DNA of 64,000 nt from positions 23,858 through 87,857 of the forward strand of contig JAFKJU010000027.1 in NCBI GenBank assembly GCA_017305935.1, written 5' to 3'. Position numbers and translations under genes: made by a program. The notes beneath the pieces were generated by a model. It ran no database searches. It was not told where the DNA came from and saw only the letters and a program-made list of their open reading frames with translations. Position 1 is the stretch's first letter. Every line of letters starts with the position of its first letter. This stretch comes from Hyphomicrobiales bacterium. GTDB taxonomy: Bacteria > Pseudomonadota > Alphaproteobacteria > Rhizobiales > Rhizobiaceae. Shown piece by piece: positions 60,563 to 64,000 of this stretch.

Positions 60563-61447
60563 TCAGAGCCTACTTAGCTCGATATATTTCTCAAGTCGGT
60601 CGGCGCGCTCACTGATGGCAAGCGCCTCGTATTCAGCAGCCTGCAGATCGCCCATCGAACCGAGCTGGTCAAAGATCAAAGCCTCGAATGCGCTGTCCTT
60701 CTGCTGCAGTTGAACCCAAGCGCGTTGAGACTCCATCATCCGGTCGCGCCGTTCGCCCCGCAGATTTCCGATCAACTCCCTATAGACCTTGTTCAAGCGC
60801 GCATCCTGACGGTTGCGCTCGGCCGAAAGGCAGGCCGCACCGGGAATGCGCTGCGAACCCGCGCGCTGCATACACGCCGCAAAAATCGCGCTCAGTCCAC
60901 GGCGCGTTTGATTGCCATCAGCCATCGCAGACCCACTCGTGCTTGCACTCGGTTTAGCCTGCGTTTGCCCAGGAAACACCTTGCCGAATGCCGGATCGAC
61001 GATCTTGATCAGTGTCCAACAGCCGTCGAAGTGGAAGGTGTAGGTCAACTGCGTGCCGGTGTCCGGCACTTCCAGAGCCACGACCGCACGATTGGCGTTT
61101 GTCGAGACATAGCGATGCCGCAAGCCTTCTCTGGCCTGCTGGGCACGATTCGGCATCACCGGGAAGCGCAATTGCTCGCGCGGCAGCGGCTCAACCGATT
61201 CGGTTGGTTCAGGCTGGGCGTTGTAATCGATGAAAGCGGTGTCGATGGTCGCCGAGGTGAACGCCTTCTGCAGCGCCGTGTCTTCGGCGAAAGCGGCTAC
61301 GAACTGCTTGATGTCGTGCGACGGACACGTTGATGACACGGCCGGCGTAGCAAAGGCTGCCTTTGCAATCACAGGAGAGTCGCCAAGCACGCTAAGGGGG
61401 ATTGCCAAGCTGCCAGATATGAGAGCTACGAGAGAAGTCTGCCGCAT
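60563..61447 (-). CDS. Exported protein: AFAE/QxxFTA domain plus LprI-like domain
   Basis: A 294-residue protein (ATG 61447, MRQTSLVALISG signal). N-terminal domain (about 40-165): FVAAFAEDTALQKAFTSATIDTAFIDYNAQPEP and CWTLIKIVDPAFG, the intact version of the broken gene at 49042. C-terminal domain (about 185-290): CLSAERNRQDARLNKVYRELI and MMESQRAWVQLQQKD, the LprI/DUF1311 pattern associated with lysozyme inhibition in some bacteria. Operator I is 74 bp upstream. Confidence 0.8.
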   Translation of the reverse strand: MRQTSLVALISGSLAIPLSVLGDSPVIAKAAFATPAVSSTCPSHDIKQFVAAFAEDTALQKAFTSATIDTAFIDYNAQPEPTESVEPLPREQLRFPVMPNRAQQAREGLRHRYVSTNANRAVVALEVPDTGTQLTYTFHFDGCWTLIKIVDPAFGKVFPGQTQAKPSASTSGSAMADGNQTRRGLSAIFAACMQRAGSQRIPGAACLSAERNRQDARLNKVYRELIGNLRGERRDRMMESQRAWVQLQQKDSAFEALIFDQLGSMGDLQAAEYEALAISERADRLEKYIELSRL

Positions 61448-61513
61448 GGAGTCTCCGGTGCAGATAGTTCCCGAGAATTCATGCCCATCCACGCTCCTCA
61501 GGCAAGATTACGC

Positions 61514-61529
61514 GAAGCACCGGTACGCT
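61514..61529 (-). promoter_or_regulatory. Island operator site I
   Basis: Plus-strand GAAGCACC/GGTACGCT, exact core; centre 74 bp before the minus-strand start 61447. Rightmost site seen; the IS3 element begins 129 bp further on. Confidence 0.7.
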
Positions 61530-61712
61530 TTCCGCGTTAGCAGTGCTCCCGTGATCAACCAGCCAATTTGTATCCTCCACTAGCCAGACTCTCTACGCTC
61601 ACGGAATAGAACTTCCCGGTCGTAGTGCTCTTGGTGCATGTCCGTCGTCGAATGATCTGAGACTTTTGGGACTTCCGAAGATTGGAGTTTCCGGCTCGGT
61701 TTGCGGGTTGAT

Positions 61713-62693
61713 TTAAGCTGCTTTGGCGTGGTGGTTCAAGCGACGCTGTCTGATGGTGTCTCGTTTGATCCTTTCGCGTTCGAGCAGGATGGTCTGGCCG
61801 CGCCCGAAGTAGACGTCAGCCGGGGTGAGATTGTCGAGGCTCTCGTGGTATCGGCGATGGTTGTAATGGTCGACGAAGGCCGCGATCTGGGCTTCGAGGT
61901 CTTCCCGGAAGAAGTAGTTTTCGAGCAGGATGCGGTTCTTCAGCGTCTGGTGCCAGCGTTCGATCTTGCCCTGCGTTTGCGGATGGCCGGGAGCGCCATG
62001 GACCTGCTCGATCTTGTATTTTTCCAGCCATTCGCCGAGATCGGAGGCGACGTAAGACGGACCGTTGTCGGACAGAAGGCGGGGCCGGTGTTCGACCTTG
62101 ACGCGGTAGCAGCCCGACGCGGCAAGGGCCAGGTCGAGTGTGTCGGTGACGTCGTCCACCTTCATGGTCGTGCACAGCTTCCAAGCGACGATGTAGCGTG
62201 AGAAGTCGTCGAGCACGGTAGACAGATAGAACCAGCCCCAGCCGATGACCTTCAGATAGGTGAAGTCGGTCTGCCACATCTCGTTCGGGCGGGTGGTCTT
62301 GTCCTTGAATTCGTCGCTGGCCTTGATGACGATGTAGGCTGGCGACGTGATCAGGTCATGCGTCTTGAGCAGGCGATAGACCGAAGCCTCTGACACGAAA
62401 TAGCTTTCCGTGTCGGTGAACTTCACCGCCAGCTCGCGCGGCGACAGATCGGCATGGTCCAGCGCCATGGTGATGATGCGGTCCCGGATGTCATCGGGAA
62501 TGCGATTCCAGACCCGTGACGGTGCGGACGTCCGGTCCTCCAGGCCTTCGACGCCGTGGGTCAGGAACCGGTCATACCAACGGTAGAAGGTCGGCCGTGG
62601 AATGCCCAGCTTGTCGAGGGTCTGCCTGGCGGGCAGATGCGACTGCTCGACGAGCCGGATGATCTCAAGCTTCTCGGCGGCGGGATATCTCAT
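61713..62693 (-). CDS. IS3-family transposase OrfB
   Basis: A 326-residue DDE transposase: N-terminal HTH (QTLDKLGIPRPTFYRWYDRF) and integrase core with MWQTDFTYLK, LLSDNGPSYVA and QGKIERWHQTLKNR as the catalytic D, D and E positions. It starts in an ATGA overlap with OrfA rather than by an obvious slippery site. Confidence 0.92.
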   Translation of the reverse strand: MRYPAAEKLEIIRLVEQSHLPARQTLDKLGIPRPTFYRWYDRFLTHGVEGLEDRTSAPSRVWNRIPDDIRDRIITMALDHADLSPRELAVKFTDTESYFVSEASVYRLLKTHDLITSPAYIVIKASDEFKDKTTRPNEMWQTDFTYLKVIGWGWFYLSTVLDDFSRYIVAWKLCTTMKVDDVTDTLDLALAASGCYRVKVEHRPRLLSDNGPSYVASDLGEWLEKYKIEQVHGAPGHPQTQGKIERWHQTLKNRILLENYFFREDLEAQIAAFVDHYNHRRYHESLDNLTPADVYFGRGQTILLERERIKRDTIRQRRLNHHAKAA

Positions 62694-63064
62694 TCTTCGT
62701 CGCCCCCATCCCCGATCATGCTTTTTTTGAGCATGCGGTTTTCCAGGGTGAGATCGGCCAGCGCCTCCTTCAGGTCGCGGCTCTCCCGGCGCAGTGCCTT
62801 CACCTCGTCGCTGGTCGCCGAGCGGGCGGTGTCCCCTGCGAGCCGCTTCTTGCCCGCTTCGAGAAATTCCTTCGACCAGCTATAGTAGAGGCTCTCGGCG
62901 ATCCCCTCGCGGCGGCAGATCGCGGCAATGCTGTCCTCACCGCGCAGACCGTCCAGCACGATGCGGATTTTATCCTCTGCCGAGTGGTGCTTGCGCGTGG
63001 CGCGGCGGATGTCCTTGATGACCTGTTCGGCCGCCGGCTTCTGCGGCCCGGATTTTTGTCTCAT
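62690..63064 (-). CDS. IS3-family transposase OrfA
   Basis: A 124-residue HTH protein (HHSAEDKIRIVLDGLRGEDSIAAICRREGIAESLYYSWSKEF) with a C-terminal leucine-rich coiled coil (LRRESRDLKEALADLTLENRMLKK), the normal OrfA layout. Confidence 0.92.
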   Translation of the reverse strand: MRQKSGPQKPAAEQVIKDIRRATRKHHSAEDKIRIVLDGLRGEDSIAAICRREGIAESLYYSWSKEFLEAGKKRLAGDTARSATSDEVKALRRESRDLKEALADLTLENRMLKKSMIGDGGDEE

Positions 63065-63134
63065 CTTCGCTTCCTTTGAATGAGCTACGATGAGCCGAAA
63101 ATCCTCTCTTCTCGATTAAGCCACTTCTGTCTCA

Positions 63135-63314
63135 AAGGCGCTGATCCGGAACACTTGGTGCACCCATTTCCGTGCAGCAGCGTGAGTCGCCGGAAGCCGG
63201 CAAGCCTAACGGTGACACTGAGTGATGGCCGCCCTCGAAAGAAGAAGCTCACGTCCAACGACCACCCCGTAATCGGCGACGCAGCACCCAAACGGGCCTG
63301 TCGCAGGAGGCAAA
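63135..63314 (+). other. Intergenic stretch right of IS3
   Basis: About 180 bp with no gene that I can support; ends in SD CAGGAGG 5 nt before ATG 63315. Probably the promoter region of the AlpA-like gene. Confidence 0.4.
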
Positions 63315-63545
63315 ATGTCAGAGACCAAATTCCTCACTCCGGATGAAGTGACCGAACGCTATCGAGGAGGCGTCTCCGTGGGAACTCTCCGAAACTGGCG
63401 TGCAATGAAAATTGGGCCGTCGTTCGTGAAGATCGGCAAGGCCGTTCTGTATCCCCTCGAGGAGCTTGAAGCGTGGGATGAAGGGAATAGAGTGCAGTGC
63501 CGTGCTACAAAGCGACTCGACGAGCACCCTGATGATCGAGCGTGA
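63315..63545 (+). CDS. AlpA/excisionase-like HTH protein
   Basis: A 76-residue protein with an HTH_17 fold: FLTPDEVTERYRGGVSVGTLRNWRAMKIGPSFVKIGKAVLYPLEELEAW. It has a strong SD. Such proteins act as excisionases or activators in integrative elements. It differs clearly from the HTH protein at 16698. No integrase is in the window, so its element is uncertain. Confidence 0.85.
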   Translation: MSETKFLTPDEVTERYRGGVSVGTLRNWRAMKIGPSFVKIGKAVLYPLEELEAWDEGNRVQCRATKRLDEHPDDRA

Positions 63546-63689
63546 CGATCACGGTCAAGCATTGTGGACATACCCCACTCCCCGGCACCAGTCACTGACA
63601 AATTCACAAAAAACAACGTAATTTCATCATGTTATGAAGTCAGATAGACAGGTTGGGTACAACACGCTCAGGAAACCCATCGTCAGGAG

Positions 63690-63944
63690 ATGGAGGAGCG
63701 CTTCGGCAAGGACCCAGCCCATCACGAACTGATGAAAGGCGTCTGGACCCAGCGCCGATCCTCTCCCCAACAATCGCCGAAGATTTGCGCGGCCACCTTC
63801 TGGACTCGTAATGGCGGCGTCTCGTTCATTCATTTGGGCGGCAAGGACGATTGTATCCCTCCGCCGAAGGCCGTCTGCCCTGACTTGCTGATTGGCGTTA
63901 AGTCCATGGCTTATGTCATGCGCTACAATCATTTCCCCGATTGA
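63690..63944 (+). CDS. Uncertain small ORF
   Basis: An 84-residue frame (MEERFGKDPAHHELMKGVW...) with no domain that I recognise. It overlaps the likely start of the next gene by about 30 bp, and there is no clear SD. It could be the tail of a decayed gene. Confidence 0.25.
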   Translation: MEERFGKDPAHHELMKGVWTQRRSSPQQSPKICAATFWTRNGGVSFIHLGGKDDCIPPPKAVCPDLLIGVKSMAYVMRYNHFPD

Positions 63945-64000
63945 GGTTTTGTCCGCCGATGATCTTGGCCGCCGGCGGGATTGGTCGGACGAGGAGAAGG
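63913..64000 (+). CDS. Probable IS66-type TnpA, 5' end only
   Basis: From ATG 63913 the frame reads to the edge with IEVLSADDLGRRRDWSDEEK, closely resembling the start of IS66 accessory TnpA proteins (compare [10 protein letters not shown] in the element at 40315). The start is uncertain and no inverted repeat was identified upstream. Confidence 0.5.
   Translation, partial: MSCATIISPIEVLSADDLGRRRDWSDEEK

Larger units (their letters stand above)
61658..63134 (-). mobile_element. IS3-family insertion sequence
   Basis: About 1.48 kb with two transposase genes. Imperfect terminal inverted repeats start TGAGAC at both ends and stay similar for about 40 bp (both contain TCGGCTC or CCGGCTC near position 37). 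I see no flanking direct repeat (ATC left, AAG right), so the boundaries may be slightly off or the flanks rearranged. Confidence 0.8.

Noticed and set aside
62556..62885. Plus-strand frame over the IS3 OrfA/OrfB junction
   Set aside because: Shadow of the transposase genes.

Overview
The window is about 64 kb of GC-rich alphaproteobacterial DNA. The host is most likely a sphingomonad or rhizobium: the backbone cassette of DUF932, ParB-like, strawberry-notch, toprim, DUF2493, DUF736, RepA, ParA, TraF, VirD2-type relaxase, TraG and TrbBCDEJKLFGI is characteristic of integrative/conjugative elements and related plasmids of those groups. The host assignment is inference.

Layout. (1) 1-733: 5' part of an AAA_14/DUF4143 ATPase running off the left edge. 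(2) 0.9-12.3 kb: DNA-metabolism and maintenance block (DUF932, 706-aa ParB-like protein, three small genes, a 1,429-aa methyltransferase/strawberry-notch helicase, toprim protein, DUF2493), several genes preceded by similar structured leaders. (3) 12.3-17 kb: HEPN-like cargo gene, small membrane proteins, DUF736, an HTH gene with a palindromic operator, DUF2285/DUF6499 regulators (one frameshifted) and an AlpA-like HTH. (4) 17-25.6 kb: repA, three iterons and two palindromes, parA with an RHH partner, DUF2840, traF, DUF736, a lytic transglycosylase, a candidate oriT containing CATCCTGT, the relaxase, traG and a copG-like gene. (5) 25.6-26.9 kb: an antisense CoiA-like gene interrupting the transfer genes. 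(6) 27-36.9 kb: complete trb mating-pair operon ending in DUF2274, then a convergent lysR gene.

(7) 38.0-61.5 kb is the striking part: an accessory island of about 20 small genes, nearly all for exported proteins (signal peptides, lipoboxes or membrane segments). They include DUF1176, three DUF4189 proteins, an LprI-type protein, an exported RidA, a lipoprotein alpha/beta hydrolase, an ankyrin protein and a four-member paralogous family that I cannot name. Almost every transcription unit starts with the same palindromic element (core ACCGGTAC, extended GATGCACC/GGTACGTC), usually 75-110 bp before the start codon and sometimes central between divergent genes. I did not notice this octamer in the conjugative backbone. 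In the middle lie a LytS/LytTR-type two-component system, a decayed second copy of it and a LuxR-type HTH gene. I read this as one coordinately controlled envelope/periplasmic-protein regulon carried as cargo. Its function is unknown; a protective role against envelope-targeting toxins is a hypothesis.

The island is interrupted by an IS66-family element (40236-43458, perfect 20-bp ends, 8-bp target duplication, YecA/SEC-C passenger gene) and bounded on the right by an IS3-family element (61658-63134). The right edge holds an AlpA-like HTH gene and the start of what looks like another IS66 accessory gene.
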